A stretch of DNA of 64,000 nucleotides, from NCBI GenBank assembly GCA_029204225.1, contig CM055099.1, positions 53,518,334 to 53,582,333 on the forward strand, read 5' to 3'. The translations under genes and the position numbers were made by a program. Below, one piece after another: positions 35,825 through 47,970 of this stretch. How positions within the stretch are numbered: the stretch's first letter is position 1; the number at the start of each line of letters is the position of its first letter. Source of the DNA: Diphasiastrum complanatum (taxonomy: Eukaryota; Streptophyta; Lycopodiopsida; Lycopodiales; Lycopodiaceae). The notes beneath the pieces were generated by a model, which saw only the letters and a list, made by a program, of their open reading frames with translations, searched no databases and was not told where the DNA came from.

Positions 35825-36874
35825 TAGGCAAAGGATGGTAATCTTTCTAAGCTTCTTCAAGTTCGATTAAGATCACAAACTAAAACCAATTTGGAAAAGA
35901 TTATTGGCTTTTCTAGTAGCAGGAAGCTTGTAGTTGAAATACCCAATAAATCCAGTTCTCTTGTTCAAGAGTAGTAATGCTTATAGAATTGTTTAGGGGC
36001 TGATTTTTTATTATGTTAGAGAAGTTTGAATGTGGGCTTTTGGTTTAAAATCTTTTTGAAAAAGGATTTGTGGAATGTATTGGAAAGAAGGAGAGTGTGA
36101 GAGTGTGAGAGACGAAAATAACTAGCTCGAAACAAAAACAAACACGAAAAAGAAGCAAACTCGAAACTCGAATGAGAAATGAACTCGAACAAAATGTGTT
36201 CGTGCGCAACGGAATGAGCTATATTAATTCTTCCCCAATCATGACTACGCCTATCATAAATTAACAGAACGTTAGTGATAGAAATCACGGTCATTTTGAT
36301 TACATAGCCAAACAGTAACAAAACACCAGAAGGATAATTTGTCATGAATAGCTAGACAAATTATATGTCGTGAATGATTCGCGAAGAGCTAGACTGAGCT
36401 CGACTGATAATCAGTCATGAATTATTCACGAAAGACAAGACTAAATATTAGTCATCAACAACTAGACTAATAATAACTCGCTAAAACAAATTATCAGATT
36501 GAGCAACAAGAAAACTCAAACAGAATGAAGAATAAACATAGCAATGTTGACACAAATCTAAATGCACAACAAAGAGCTGTTATCAGATTAAGTATAACAA
36601 ATATACATGTCAATAATGCAGTAGTGCACAAGATAATAGCAGATGAAACTGCGTGCTCTACAAAGCTAATTCAATCTGTAAGAGAAATGAATCTATTACT
36701 AACAAATAAAGAATCAATGCCCAAGGCATCTACTTCGTCTATATCTCTGATAAACTTCTGATGCTATATTTACACACACTTGTTTTCTTGATCTCTCAAT
36801 CTCCCTCTCTCAATCTCCCTATCAATCTGAATACACAAATGGTATTCAGTATGTATACATACAATGTTGCAGGT

Positions 36875-37027
36875 GTGCATATGAAGAAAGTACAAAGTGG
36901 GAGATCGTGGGTGGCTGTTGTCATTGTCAATTCTGTTAGCAGAGTTGCATGGTGTGAGCGTGAAAGGGCTGTGACGTCAGCTTTTGTTGAGATGAACGTT
37001 GGTGAAGATTTTGCCTTTTCATCACCT
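36875..37027 (+). other. Possible orphan host exon
   Basis: A stretch with higher GC and an open frame (HMKKVQSGRSWVAVVIV ... WCERER ... FVEMNVGEDFAF) is framed by a good 3' splice site (AATGTTGCAG|GTGTG) and a good donor (CACCT|GTAAGAA). I do not recognise the protein. It could be an exon of a host gene broken up by the surrounding elements, or a chance frame. No neighbouring exon could be confirmed; another AG site near 37095 leads to a stop within seven codons. Confidence 0.3.
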
Positions 37028-37231
37028 GTAAGAATTTACTTGTATTTCTACAGACATTCGCATTTTATTCGTTTGTCTTATCATGTAAATATGCAGACTG
37101 TGCGACAACGTGAGTAGAAATGCAACATGAATGGAGGCAGATTAAAATGGGATTTAGGAGATTAGAGGAGATAAATCCAACACCCCCCCTTAATCTGGAT
37201 CCGTGAACGCCTTGATCTTCAGACTAAGTAA

Positions 37232-38540
37232 TGAAGAAGGCATGGTAAACTTTTCAAACTGGATGCATGTGTGATCTCTAAGAATGAAGGATGTATGGCT
37301 AGGGAACAATTGACAAACAAAGAAGTTTGGAATAAGAGGTTGGGCCATCCCAACTTCAAATCTTTGGAGGTAATGGCAAAGAAAGAGCATGTTCTTGGTC
37401 TCCCTACAAGTCTTGTTGCAAATAATACATTTTGTGAACATTGTGCCTTGTCCAAATCTCATAGACTTGCTTATACTAGATCTACTTCTAGATCTAAAGA
37501 AGCTTTTCAACTTGTGCATTCGGATCTTCATTCTTTTAGTACAACTAGCAATGGGGGGGTAAAAATATATGCGACTGGGGTGACTTTAGTAGGTATACTT
37601 GGGTCTATCTTCTTAAAACCAAGAATGAAGTGTTTGCTACATTTGTCAAGTTTAAGAATGAAGTGGAAAATCAATTCAATACAAAGATCAAATGCTTGAG
37701 ATCAGATAATGGAGGGGAATACACTTCAAATAAGCTCAAAGATTTTTGCATAGCATATGGGATTAAGAGGGAGTACTCTAGTCCTAGGACTCCACAACAG
37801 AATGGAGTGGCAGAAAGGAAGAATAGAACCCTTTGTGAATGTGCCAAGGCAATGAGACTACATGCTAATCTTGCTAAGTCCTATTGGGGGGAAGCTTTAG
37901 CATGTGCTAACTATCTTTGTAACAGGAGGACAAGTGCTTCTTTGAATGGTAAGACTCCCTTTGAGGTCCTCTATGGTAGGAGGCTGAGTGTCAAGCATTG
38001 TAGGATCTTTGGTTGTACTTGTTTTGTCAACATCACTCTTGATGATAGAACTAAAAGATTCTTCATCAAAGAAGGGTGTGTTTGTTGGCTATAGTGAAGT
38101 AAGAAAGGCTTACAAAGTGTACATTCCTTCTACAAATAAAGTTGTCATAAATAGGGATGTCATCTTTCATGAAGAGAATGTTTCCAATGTTGTCAATGTT
38201 GATGATGATGTTGATGTGCCTACTAATCATCATGATGTGCAAGATGTCTTGGATGAAGGTGGAGATGCCACTCCAAAGAAACCTTCAAGGAGGACTCAAA
38301 GGCAAAGGACTAAGCCATCAAGGCTAACCTATGATGAAAAAGGAAAACAAGAGGTGGAGAACTCTAACTTTGCTTTTCTTACCTCTTTTGATGAACCAAC
38401 TTGTGTAGGTGAAGCAATTTAAAATGAGGAATAGATCCAAGCCATGGATCATGAGCATCAAGCACTCATCAAGAACAACACTTGGAGGTTGGTGGAACTT
38501 CCAAAAGGCAAGAAGGCAATTGGTTGTAAGTGGATCTTCA
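37232..38540 (+). pseudogene. Ty1/copia integrase fragment
   Basis: It begins at GKLFKLDACV, runs through the zinc region (WNKRLGHPN, CEHCALSKSHR), the integrase core ([25 protein letters not shown]) and the linker (KKPSRRTQRQR, EKGKQEVENSNFAFLT), and ends at the first RT residues (GCKWIF) near 38540. There are frameshifts near 37565-37640 and 38060, and a stop near 38421. Gag, protease and RT are missing. It is close to the lineage of 27507-29714. The right end is cut by gypsy-like sequence. Confidence 0.87.
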
Positions 38541-39314
38541 GCAGATTTCTAGAAACATCTAAAAAACCCACGAACTTTCACCCGATTCACTGTGCATAGG
38601 TGTGATTCAAATATATTTACTGCCAGGTCGGCGAAGAATAATATAAAAAATAGAAGGTTTTCTCGGAGAATCAGTTGTCATATTGTCAAATTTTGCCAAA
38701 AGTCTCTTTTTTGCAAAAATACCAGTATTATTCTTGATTCTTCACCAGAACCTTCACCGAGTTTCCTAATCATTCTATTTATAGTAAAATACTATTTCTG
38801 AGTTTGGTGAACATTCATCCTATCAAGATCATAGAAAATCGTGACTTTTACCCTCGTCAAACTACATAAACTGTGTTTTTGTGTGCCAGAAACCTTCGTC
38901 GGTTTTATCCTAGTTTTATCTGTGTCAGATTTTGAGTCTGAGATTTTGGTGAAGGTTATTTCCATAGAAATTATCAGAAAGGCCTAATCAGAGAGTTTTA
39001 TCTAAAAATAGCACTGCTCAACCTTCGTCGAGTCAATCTTTGCCTAGGGAACCTTCGCCAGTTCTATTTTTAGGTTTTGATTTTCTAGATCAAGTCTATG
39101 TCAAAATTTGGATCAAATCTGATACAGTCTGATTTTGATTCTGAGAATTTTTTCATTATTGAGAAGTATCGATTGGTTGAATCTTGAAATCTTTTTCACG
39201 ATATAGGAATCTGATTCTTTTCAAGTGGAATAGATCTAGCAGATCTGATATGAGATAGTTTTGATTGAAAATCTAGATCCAATCTCATTGTCTGCTTGAT
39301 TTAAATCTGTAAAG
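38541..39314 (+). other. Probable gypsy LTR/leader region
   Basis: No gene. The phrase ACCTTCGTCG or ACCTTCGCC recurs four or more times between 38750 and 39060. Because gypsy gag starts at 39315, this is probably the LTR and leader of that element, but I could not fix LTR ends or a primer binding site. Confidence 0.35.
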
Positions 39315-40440
39315 ATGGCTGCCCCTGGAGGCGCTCCTAGAGGTTCTACTCAGGAAGTCAATCCAATCATTGTTAGAAGAGCACCCCGGTTGGATCTACC
39401 CAAATACAATGGATTAACAGATCCAGTTAGATTTCTTCAAATCTATTCTAAATTTTGTGAAGTCTATGGCAAAATTTTTTCCCAAGATAAACTTAAGCTT
39501 TTTTCTATGGCCTTAACAGGCGCAACACAAGATTGGTACTATAATTAAGATGAAATTGAGTGTACAGATTGGGAGACTGTTAAACGAGCCCTTATCACAC
39601 GATTCAAACCTCAAAAGTTTATGGAAGACCCTTTCCTTCTTGTAAGTAAAATTAAAATGCAAAAGCGAGAAATGATTCGAGATTACATTGAATGGGTAAA
39701 ACACCTCAGATCTAAGTGCGAACCTGAGCTGATTAACGAAAATGCCATGATTATGTGATTTTGGTTAGGTTCACCTAAAAGGATCAGACATGAGCTGAAA
39801 CGCCATAATGAGTATGCAATGTTACAGAATGCTATGGATGATGCAATTTGGGAGGAGGATGAAGATTCATATGATGAGCCGAATATCAGTATGTTGCCTT
39901 ATACAGCAGGGCAGACCACTACGACATCCACCACTGTTGCATCAACAAATGTCAATGCTACTGCAGAAATGATGCCCAATGAGTTTGAGAAACTGGGGAA
40001 GAACCAGCAGAAACAGATGGAAAAGTTGCAGTCGCAATTTGATGAGAAGATCAAAGCATTGGAAGATTTCCATGAATATTGCAAAGACTTTTCCTAGGAA
40101 AAATGTCTGGTGTTCTATTTGTACCAGAAATCACGCAGTGAATGAGTGTCCTCAATTGAAAAAACGAATGGAAATCAGTATATGCCATTTGTGTAATTCG
40201 CCTGATCATGAGACTACTTTTTGCAACTTCAATCCTCAATTAATTCAGCAATGGTATGCCCATATGGGATATCGAGAACCATAGTATGGAGGAAATCCAG
40301 CAGCTAGACCTCGACAATCTGCTCTTGGATACCCGGAACGTCCAGTTCTCCAATGACTCAATGATAGACCAATACAAATCCACCATCAAGTGTTTAGGCC
40401 TACAACCATTAATTATGACCATGTACGTATAAGGGCCCCA
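39315..40440 (+). pseudogene. Ty3/gypsy gag
   Basis: The start MAAPGGAPRGST is followed by the retrotransposon-gag capsid pattern (LDLPKYNG, PVRFLQIYSKF, ALTGATQDWYYN, then WETVKRALITRFKP). Stops occur at 39546-39548 and near 39757. A coiled-coil-like segment (EKLGKNQQKQMEKLQSQF) follows. In another frame there are two zinc knuckle-like sets near 40105-40215 (CSICTRNHAVNECP and CHLCNSPDHETTFC). Protease and pol are absent, so it is a decayed 5' fragment. Confidence 0.82.
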
Positions 40441-40709
40441 ATTCTCTTATAGTCACAATTAAGTTATGGGTTGTTAGTCTACTCGTCCCTAGTGTGGATG
40501 CGCTACCCGAGACCAGTCATGGGCATGACATTCTTCCCCCCTTATTCAAGTTTTGTCATCAAAACTTAAAATTGGGAAAGTTCTTCCTTAAGCTTTCTTC
40601 CTATTCCTAGGAATCATCATCGTCTGTACATCCCTTCCATCAAACTAGATGCTCGGTAACTATTCGGTTTCTCAATTGTTTAGTTCTTGTATCCAAGATC
40701 TTTTCGGGT
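40441..40709. other. Boundary between plus gypsy gag and minus gypsy integrase
   Basis: The orientation of gypsy homology reverses here. No gene is seen. On the minus strand the integrase reading continues a short way with stops. Confidence 0.35.
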
Positions 40710-41160
40710 TCAAGACTCTTCTTCACGTAGACTCTTCTTGAGACGACTAACGTGAAATATGGGATGTACTTGTGATCCTTCCGGGAGTTCCAATTGGTAA
40801 GCCACTCCGATCTTTTTCAAGATCTTAAACGATTCTCTATATCTAGGGGACAAATTATAATGCTTGCCGGTACGCATTACACTTGAATCCTTTGGGATTC
40901 TCAAATATACCGAGTCTCCCATGTCAAAGTCTCTTGGTGATCTTTTCAGATTTGCATAATGTCGATCCCTATCCTGGGCACTCTTGACATTCTCATGTGT
41001 AATCCGTAGCATTTCCTGCATATCATGTAGGAAATCCGCTACTTTTTGAAACTTGACCGTCCAAGTCTTAACCGCAATGGGTGACCTAAGCTCAAATACA
41101 TAAGCATAAATGGGCTATAACTTGCAGCCAAATGCTTATTATATCTGCATCTCCATCAAG
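40710..41160 (-). pseudogene. Ty3/gypsy integrase C-terminal part
   Basis: 103 open codons show the typical gypsy ending: DRDRHYANLKRSP, FDMGDSVYLRIP, LSPRYRESFKILKKIG, and YQLELP before VHPIFHVSRLKK. Upstream residues are degraded. It lies opposite in orientation to the gag at 39315, so these are two elements or a rearranged one. Confidence 0.87.
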
Positions 41161-42424
41161 GATAACATCCTCTCTGAGGAGATTGTTAAAATATAAATAC
41201 AAATCTTAACTGATCTTCTGATCACGCAAGTAATCCTTCTTTTAAATGATCAAGTATAACTAGAATCTGAGCTATGATTCATCAACCATAATTCATCGGA
41301 TTCTTGTCCTATACTCAATAAAAGAACATGATAACCTACCTATGATTAAAAGAACTTTTAAGCTCAGAGCCATCTCTAGTTTAGCAAATACAGCCAACCA
41401 AAAGCGACTAGTGAACTTCGAATCACGAATGTCATTTTGGTAATCCGTAAAGCCAAAACAGATACTTTATAATTACTTGGTCTTTACCCAAATAAACATA
41501 GTTGATTTGGTAAGATGGCCAGTCATTAGCAAAATTCCACTATCTTGTTTATTCATTCGAAGTAATCTACCATGAACACAGTCCTCTCCTATGGATTAGG
41601 TATATCCTAGAATCTGAGTTATGATTCACCAATCTCAACTTTCCAGATTCCGGAGACCATAGCATATTATAAGAGTACATCACAATTCTTAAAAGACACA
41701 TGAGTTGTTCTTGAAAGTCCTTTCCATATGGAAAGTTCCAGACTTTTCCAACTCACACACGGTGTCAATAAAAGGATTGTAATCACAAGAATACCCTCGC
41801 TTTAAATATGGCACAAATCGTCATTCCAAAGTTAGGGTCCCAATCTAGAATACGTCTTGATTTTCCACTTTAGTTCTAATCTAGAATAACTTAAGATTTT
41901 CCTGAACCTCATTACATGAAGTTCTAACTTTTGGCAAACAACAACTATCCAACTCTCCTGAGCTTTCCGGGATAGCATTCCATTTTTTTCGGACGAGAAA
42001 AGATAAGTCCCAAAAGTTCTTGTGTATTCTATGCGCACTCATCAGTAAATGAATCCAAAATGACTCATAAATGTTGTGACTTATAAGCAATACATTTCAT
42101 CAATAATATCCATAAGTAAAATTACTATTGATGATTTTTCATAACTAACTCAGAAGTAACGTTTCTAACTGAGTTAGCTATAACGGATTTAAAAATATTT
42201 AAATGTCTTGGTGTGGTACCAAAACACCACATTTAATCTGATTCTAAATCAATCCCAGGTTAATAAACAATTTTCAATGAGAAATTACTATAACCCAGCG
42301 AGAAATTGTTTCAAACACAATCATCAATATGCCTATGTACCAACAACTAGTTTATGCATGCAAATAAACTTCGTTCACAGAATACTTGGTAGATCCACAT
42401 GATTAAAAGTTTGTACAAAAGGTT
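41161..42424. other. Unassigned AT-rich region, possible LTR
   Basis: No gene. A purine-rich CTCTGAGGAGAT followed by TGTTAAAATATAAATAC at about 41187 looks like a polypurine tract and LTR start in plus orientation, but no second copy is present to confirm it. Confidence 0.25.
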
Positions 42425-43045
42425 TTAATGATCCCACAAAGATTCACTATGTAGCATAATGCCACTTTCCCTTTTGTGTTGTTGAAGTGCTTTGAGACCA
42501 ACCTCTTGATCATCCACTTGACCATCAAAGCCAATGAATAAGACCTCTTTTCCAGATACATTAGTTGCTTTTATAGCATGAGAACCAATATCCACTTGCA
42601 TAGCATCATCTACACAAGAAGATTCTCCAAAACATGTGAGTAAAGCAAAGTGTGTCACTTCCACTTGCTTACCTTTCTCTTGAACATCAAAGATATCAAA
42701 GATATGCATATCTTCAGACCTTAATTTATGGAAATACTGCCTCAAACATATGATCTAGATCTAACAGGATCTCATCCATGCTTGATCTCGAATTTCCACA
42801 AAGGTTAGTGAAAACAATGCCACCATCATAAAGCAAAAGATAGATTCCAAACTTTCCATCCAACATGAAGTAGAGTAGGTGAATATGAGTATCAAATCTA
42901 ATAAATCCAGCTCTCTTGAGTCCATAACAAACCTCAATAAGATCACCAATGAGATATCCCTTGCCTTGAAAAAATTGCATCTCGATTTGCTCCATGTAGT
43001 CTTCTCCAACCAACCTTTTGTCATCTTGATCATGAGTGAACAAAT
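42425..43045 (-). pseudogene. Older gag-only element, C-terminal part, interrupted
   Basis: The minus-strand reading matches the C-terminal domain of the 1030-codon protein: FTHDQDDKRLV, YMEQ, RAGFIRFDTH and DEILLDLDH. Then comes DVQEKGKQVEVTHFALLT, a stretch that the plus-strand protein lacks. Frameshifts occur near 42735. It stops at 43045, where the complete element begins, and resumes at 48623 with an uninterrupted alignment. This proves nesting. Confidence 0.85.
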
Positions 43046-43692
43046 TGTGAAAATTGTCAACATTTCCTTGTCTAGTTTTAGGCCAAAATTGCTAAAAATG
43101 GCACATAGTTTAGGATCTGACTTTTCACACGTGTGAAACAGGTCTAGATATTTTTAGTAAGTGTATTTTTTCAGTATGAAGAAGTGTCAAACTTCAAGAC
43201 CTTCGAAATGAGTCCATTTTCATGTATTTTGGACATATATGCCAATTTTACCTATATAGGGCATATTTTAGGTAAGGAGGGTCTAGAGAGAGGAGAGAGA
43301 GTCATCTCTCTCAGCTATATATAGCAGGTAGGCCGTGGAGAAACAGGTTGGAGCAGATCCATTGTATTCATTTGCTTAATGAGAGATTTTTCTATTGGGT
43401 TCTCCTTCCATTGTTGGCATTGTGTAGTGATTGAGTTCAAGCTTTGTGTGTATGATCTTAGGTGCTTTCCAAAAGTGGTAGGCTGATGTATTATGGACTG
43501 TATAATGCTATTTTGGGCCGCACTTGATGTTTATGGAAGTTTCCATTTGTGATAAATGCTTTTTGATCAAGTTCTTTGCATTCTAGGTAGCATAGAATGT
43601 GTTGCCAATTCCTAGCTTATGTAGTTTGGAGTGCAAGCATTCAAGCCAATGATCTTGGAGTTTAGATCCACTTAGGATCTGTATTTTTCACA
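43046..43692 (+). repeat. 5' LTR of the gag-only element
   Basis: 647 bp with CTTTTCACACGTGTGAAACA near 43122, a GA/CT-rich stretch near 43285-43311, and a TATA box (CTATATATAG, 43315-43324). Confidence 0.95.
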
Positions 43693-43704
43693 TGATATCA
43701 GAGC
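43693..43704 (+). promoter_or_regulatory. Primer binding site of the gag-only element
   Basis: TGATATCAGAGC, one base from the iMet consensus, directly after the LTR. Confidence 0.85.
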
Positions 43705-44864
43705 TGGTTGGCTTCTATTTACAGTAAGTATTCCATTTTTGGTGATATTTGGATGTTTGATCAAGTTCTAGCATGATTTTGCATTGCTTTGTTGATCAAA
43801 TCTTACTAACCTTTGTTTTGTGAGTTGAACTTGTGGATCAAAAGCATATTTCAGGTCTATTGAAGATCAGAGGCTGAAAAGAAACTATTTTGGATCAGAT
43901 CATAACACCTAATCATTTGTGATTGTGAGGCTTGTGCATATTCAATACTAACAATGTTCTTTTCAATCCTATTGTTGACAATCTCCATTCTTGGATGAAC
44001 ACTCTCCTTAAGTGGATGAAACTTCTCCTTAAGTGGATGACAAATGCTCTTTTGAGTGAGTTGTAATTCTCCTAAAGGCTGAGCAAAGCTCCCATTTGGA
44101 TGAAAGATCCCCTTTTTTGGGTGAACATATTGTAAGCTCCATTGTGAAGAGCATATTGTAAAGATTGTCATCAATTTTGGCATAAATTTTGGTGTACTTT
44201 GTTGAGCATGTAAGTAACTCTCCTTATGTAATTTGATTGGAGCATTTGCTGGAAGGTGTTAACCATTATGCAAGTGTGTTTTCAGGTTCTTAACAGGTTG
44301 AGGAACATTCTCATGTGAAGTGATCTTAGATCTACATCTAAACACCAAGATTTGACAAGATAGTGAAGCTAGTCTTGTGATTCACTAAGTGTGCTCATTC
44401 ATTCACCTCTAAATCTTGTATTTATCACTTGCTGGAGTTTATAAACTTTTAGAAGTGTGGTTTACATGTGGTTTTATAGGTTGAATCAATATCTTAGTGT
44501 GTTGATCATATGTTGATCAAGTTTGTTCATTACTAGGTAATCTTGGCATCCTAGTTTTGGGTATTTTCTAAGAATGCAAGTAACTCTTCACACCATAACT
44601 TGATTTGGTCACTTGCTGGAAAGTTTGAGAGCTTAAGCAAGAGTGTGTTCAGGTTGGTTTGATTTTGTAATCCATTCTTAGTGTGTGCAAAGTGTTGCAT
44701 GTGTTTCAATCTTCCTTTCTATGCTTGGAAACCATCTAGGTTCAAGATAGAAGTGTTTTAGGGTCCTAAATCTTCATAGATCTCTTTATCTATCATTTGT
44801 TGAGAGAAAAGTGAGTGCTAAGTGCTTTAGGACAAAACCTAAAAGTTGAAGAAACATTAGAATC
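43705..44864 (+). other. Long leader of the gag-only element
   Basis: About 1.16 kb without a gene. CTCCTTAAGTGGATGA is repeated in tandem near 44005-44040, and several related GGATGAA units follow to 44130. It may hold packaging or dimerisation signals, but nothing specific can be shown. Confidence 0.5.
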
Positions 44865-47800
44865 ATGGCTTCCAATGGTGGGATCATGCTAGAGTCTAGT
44901 GAAAGGTTGAGTTCATCAAACTACTCTACTTGGAAAGTGAGGATGGAGTCCTTACTTGAGTTGAATGAACTCATGGACATAGTTGCAGAAATTGAAGAGA
45001 GACCTCTCACATTTCAAGAGCAACAAAGGTTTGATAAGAAGGCCAAAAGGGCTCTTCATATCATTAAAATGAATGTTACAAATGAACTTCTCAAGGAAGT
45101 TGGAAAGTGTCAAAGTGCAAGTGAGGCATGGAATGCCTTAAAGAAGCTCTTTGAATCAAAGTCCACATCTAGGGTATTGACCCTAAGGAGACAAATATTT
45201 TCTAGTAGGCAAAGAGAGGGTGAAAGTGCTCATGCATTTATCTTGAGAGTTAAGTCCCTAAGTGATGATTTAGCATGCATTGATGAGAACATAAAAGATG
45301 GTGAAATAGTCCAAGTTATGTTGAATGGTTTGCTAAATGAACATGCTAACCTTGTGCAAAGTTTTGCCATTCAAAGAGTCTTGCCAAGTGTGGTTGACTT
45401 GCAAGAAATCTTATTGGCTGAAGAACATAGGTTGCAATCAAAGCTTGATGGTGCATCCTTGCAAGGTGGAGGTGAAGAGGCTTTCTTCACAAAAGGCAAA
45501 TTCAAGGGCAAAGGTAAAGGCAAAGGGAAATGGTCCAAAGGTGGTAACTTTGATCATGATGATCACTCTTCCTCTTCCTCTTCTACTAAGAACAATAAGT
45601 CAAAGTTCAAGTGCTTTTATTGTGGGATAAAAGGACATTTTGCAAATGAATGCCATAAGAAACAAAATGCTAGATCTAGGTTGAGATCTAATGTACTTCT
45701 TGGAGATGATAATTGTTGTGCTAACTTGGCAAGCTTTGGTGAATCTATGGTCAATTTTTTGGATCCATTGGATCTTGAAGATGCACTAGTGTTACCTACT
45801 AGTCATATGGAGTCATGTGGAGCTAAATTAGCATCATGTTTGTACTCTTCTACTCATGGACTTCCAAGGCTTGTTGGTTCTTCAATGGTGCTAGATGGCA
45901 AGTGCAAAAATGGAAAAGGTAAGGAAGGAGCTAACTTCATCAATGGAGTTGATGAAGATTCTTCTTTGGAAGTGATTGTTGCTAATGACTTGTTTGTTCA
46001 TATGGAAAAAGATGGAGATTCTAAGTGTCATTCTTTGCAAGAAGATGGTTGTTCTTCTGATTCTTTTCATATTGATGTATGTAATCATGTGGGAAAAGAT
46101 GATGGTGCTTTGAGCATGCTTGAAGGAAATGGTTCTTTTACATCTTTTTGTGATAAAGTCATTTGTGCAACAAGTGGTGTCACATTTCTTCATAAAAAGA
46201 GTAGATCAAAGGTTTCTATCATGAGACTTGGTGAGGGAGATCACAAGTCAAAAGGAAGAGAAGTATGTGAAGTGTTCAAAGTAGGATGTACTTTGAATGA
46301 TGTTTTTATGAACGATAGTGAGGAAGAATCATTATCATATGACTCATTACCTAAATCATTGAGTAGAAGTTCATGTTTGAAAAGAGAGAGTACTTCAATC
46401 ACTCTTATGTTGAAGGTACTAAGGATTCTTTTCTTGGCTTCTAATATTCAAGAGTCTTCTACTTCTTATGGTGCAACTATCAAGAGGGAGGTTTCTAACT
46501 TTTGTGGTGCTAGCATTAAGAGGGAGTCTTGTGAAGGAAAGGGCAATGGAAGAGTGGTTCTTGGGAAGATCCAAAGCATGGATCTAACATCTCTTCATCA
46601 ACTCAAAGCATTCTATGATTGTGGTGGATTGTTCATTCATGGTCAAGATGGCAAAAGGTTGGTTGAAGAAGACTACATGGAGCAACTCAAGTGGCAACTT
46701 CTTCAAGGCAAGGGAGATATCATTGGTGAGCTTATTGAGGTTTGTTATGAACTCAAGAGGGCTGTTTTGATTAGGTTTGATACTCATCTTCACCTACTCT
46801 ACTTCATGTTAAATGGAAATGTTGGAATCTATCTTTTGGTTTATGATGGTGGCATTGTTTTCACTAACTATAGTGAAGGGTCAAATTTGAGCATTGATGA
46901 GATCTTGTGGGATCTTAATCATGTGTTTGAGAGGGAGTATCTTCAGAGTTTCAGATCTGAAGATGTTCACATATGCAAGATCTTTGATGTCTTATTGGAA
47001 GATCAAGAGGTTGATCTTGGATTGCTTCATCAACACCAAGAGACAAGTGGCAATTCGAAGCTAGTGAAAAGCATCAAAGAAGAGACAAATGGTCAAGGCA
47101 TTTTGGATCTGTTTTTACAGGTTCTTGAAGGTTCAAGTAAGGTCTTTGGAGCTGCAAGGAAGTGTCTTCTTACTCTACCTCACTTGCCTAATCTCATGTA
47201 TGAACATTGTTATGTCAATGTGTTGAAATTGTCAAATTTCAATAAAACTAGTTCCATAGTTTTGCATCCTTTGGATCTTGGAGATGGAATAGTTATCATT
47301 GCTGGTTTGTATGATCAAGTACATGAATTCATTCAGATCTTGAAAGGTATTGAAGTGGTCAATATGTTTTCTTTTGAACAAAGTTCAAGATCTAGTATTC
47401 TAGTGTTGGCAAATTGGCAACTTGTTGACATTGTAGGATCAAGCGTTGTGTGCAAATCTTGTGGAGGTACTTCAAGTATTTCAAGTTCAGGTTTTGGTCA
47501 TTCAAATGGAGTAGGGAACACATCTTTTTGGCATTCATTCACTCAAAGGCTTTCATGGATTGAAGATCTACAAAGGCAAGGTGGTGATGGAAGTTCATTC
47601 ATGGAGATACATGTTGCATTCACTATATGTATAGTGAAATGTGGAGGAGGCATGCAAACACTTGTTGATCACTTTCATTTACAACTTGTTTGCTGCTATT
47701 TTACAGAGAAACCAGAGATGGATACATGGAGGAATTCATTAATTGAGATTCTATGTTCTTTTACATGTACCATTTTTATGATTCTATGTAAAATTGATGT

Positions 47801-47957
47801 AAGAAATAGTGAAGCATCCTATATGGACACTATTATCTATATCAATTATGTTGTGTCCTATTTTGTACATATTAGGATCCTTGAGAAGAGATCTATTCTG
47901 ATGATGGAGATCATTCTTAAGTTGGAACAAAGTAGTGTTGTAAAACTAGCAAGTTAA
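44865..47957 (+). CDS. Gag fused to a long unknown extension, 1030 aa
   Basis: Residues 1-200 are copia-type Gag (SSNYSTWKVRMESLL, ALHIIKMN, SEAWNALKKLFESK). A Lys/Gly repeat (KGKFKGKGKGKGKW, about 206-219) and Ser-run precede a CCHC knuckle CFYCGIKGHFANEC (about 250-263). From about 280 to 1030 I recognise nothing: acidic and Ser-rich parts, then a more conserved block near 570-740 (LHQLKAFYDCG, RFDTHLHLLYFML, DEILWDLNHVFE), then a Cys-rich tail. The conserved block is also present in the copies at 16650, 22347 and 42425. The frame is open for 3.1 kb in a recently inserted element. The start chosen matches other copia Gag starts in the window. Confidence 0.85.
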   Translation: MASNGGIMLESSERLSSSNYSTWKVRMESLLELNELMDIVAEIEERPLTFQEQQRFDKKAKRALHIIKMNVTNELLKEVGKCQSASEAWNALKKLFESKSTSRVLTLRRQIFSSRQREGESAHAFILRVKSLSDDLACIDENIKDGEIVQVMLNGLLNEHANLVQSFAIQRVLPSVVDLQEILLAEEHRLQSKLDGASLQGGGEEAFFTKGKFKGKGKGKGKWSKGGNFDHDDHSSSSSSTKNNKSKFKCFYCGIKGHFANECHKKQNARSRLRSNVLLGDDNCCANLASFGESMVNFLDPLDLEDALVLPTSHMESCGAKLASCLYSSTHGLPRLVGSSMVLDGKCKNGKGKEGANFINGVDEDSSLEVIVANDLFVHMEKDGDSKCHSLQEDGCSSDSFHIDVCNHVGKDDGALSMLEGNGSFTSFCDKVICATSGVTFLHKKSRSKVSIMRLGEGDHKSKGREVCEVFKVGCTLNDVFMNDSEEESLSYDSLPKSLSRSSCLKRESTSITLMLKVLRILFLASNIQESSTSYGATIKREVSNFCGASIKRESCEGKGNGRVVLGKIQSMDLTSLHQLKAFYDCGGLFIHGQDGKRLVEEDYMEQLKWQLLQGKGDIIGELIEVCYELKRAVLIRFDTHLHLLYFMLNGNVGIYLLVYDGGIVFTNYSEGSNLSIDEILWDLNHVFEREYLQSFRSEDVHICKIFDVLLEDQEVDLGLLHQHQETSGNSKLVKSIKEETNGQGILDLFLQVLEGSSKVFGAARKCLLTLPHLPNLMYEHCYVNVLKLSNFNKTSSIVLHPLDLGDGIVIIAGLYDQVHEFIQILKGIEVVNMFSFEQSSRSSILVLANWQLVDIVGSSVVCKSCGGTSSISSSGFGHSNGVGNTSFWHSFTQRLSWIEDLQRQGGDGSSFMEIHVAFTICIVKCGGGMQTLVDHFHLQLVCCYFTEKPEMDTWRNSLIEILCSFTCTIFMILCKIDVRNSEASYMDTIIYINYVVSYFVHIRILEKRSILMMEIILKLEQSSVVKLAS

Positions 47958-47970
47958 GTTGAAGAGGGAG

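Noticed and set aside
45891-46193. Minus-strand 100-codon frame inside the 1030-codon gene
   Set aside because: It lies wholly opposite the long plus-strand frame, has no domain and is a shadow of it.
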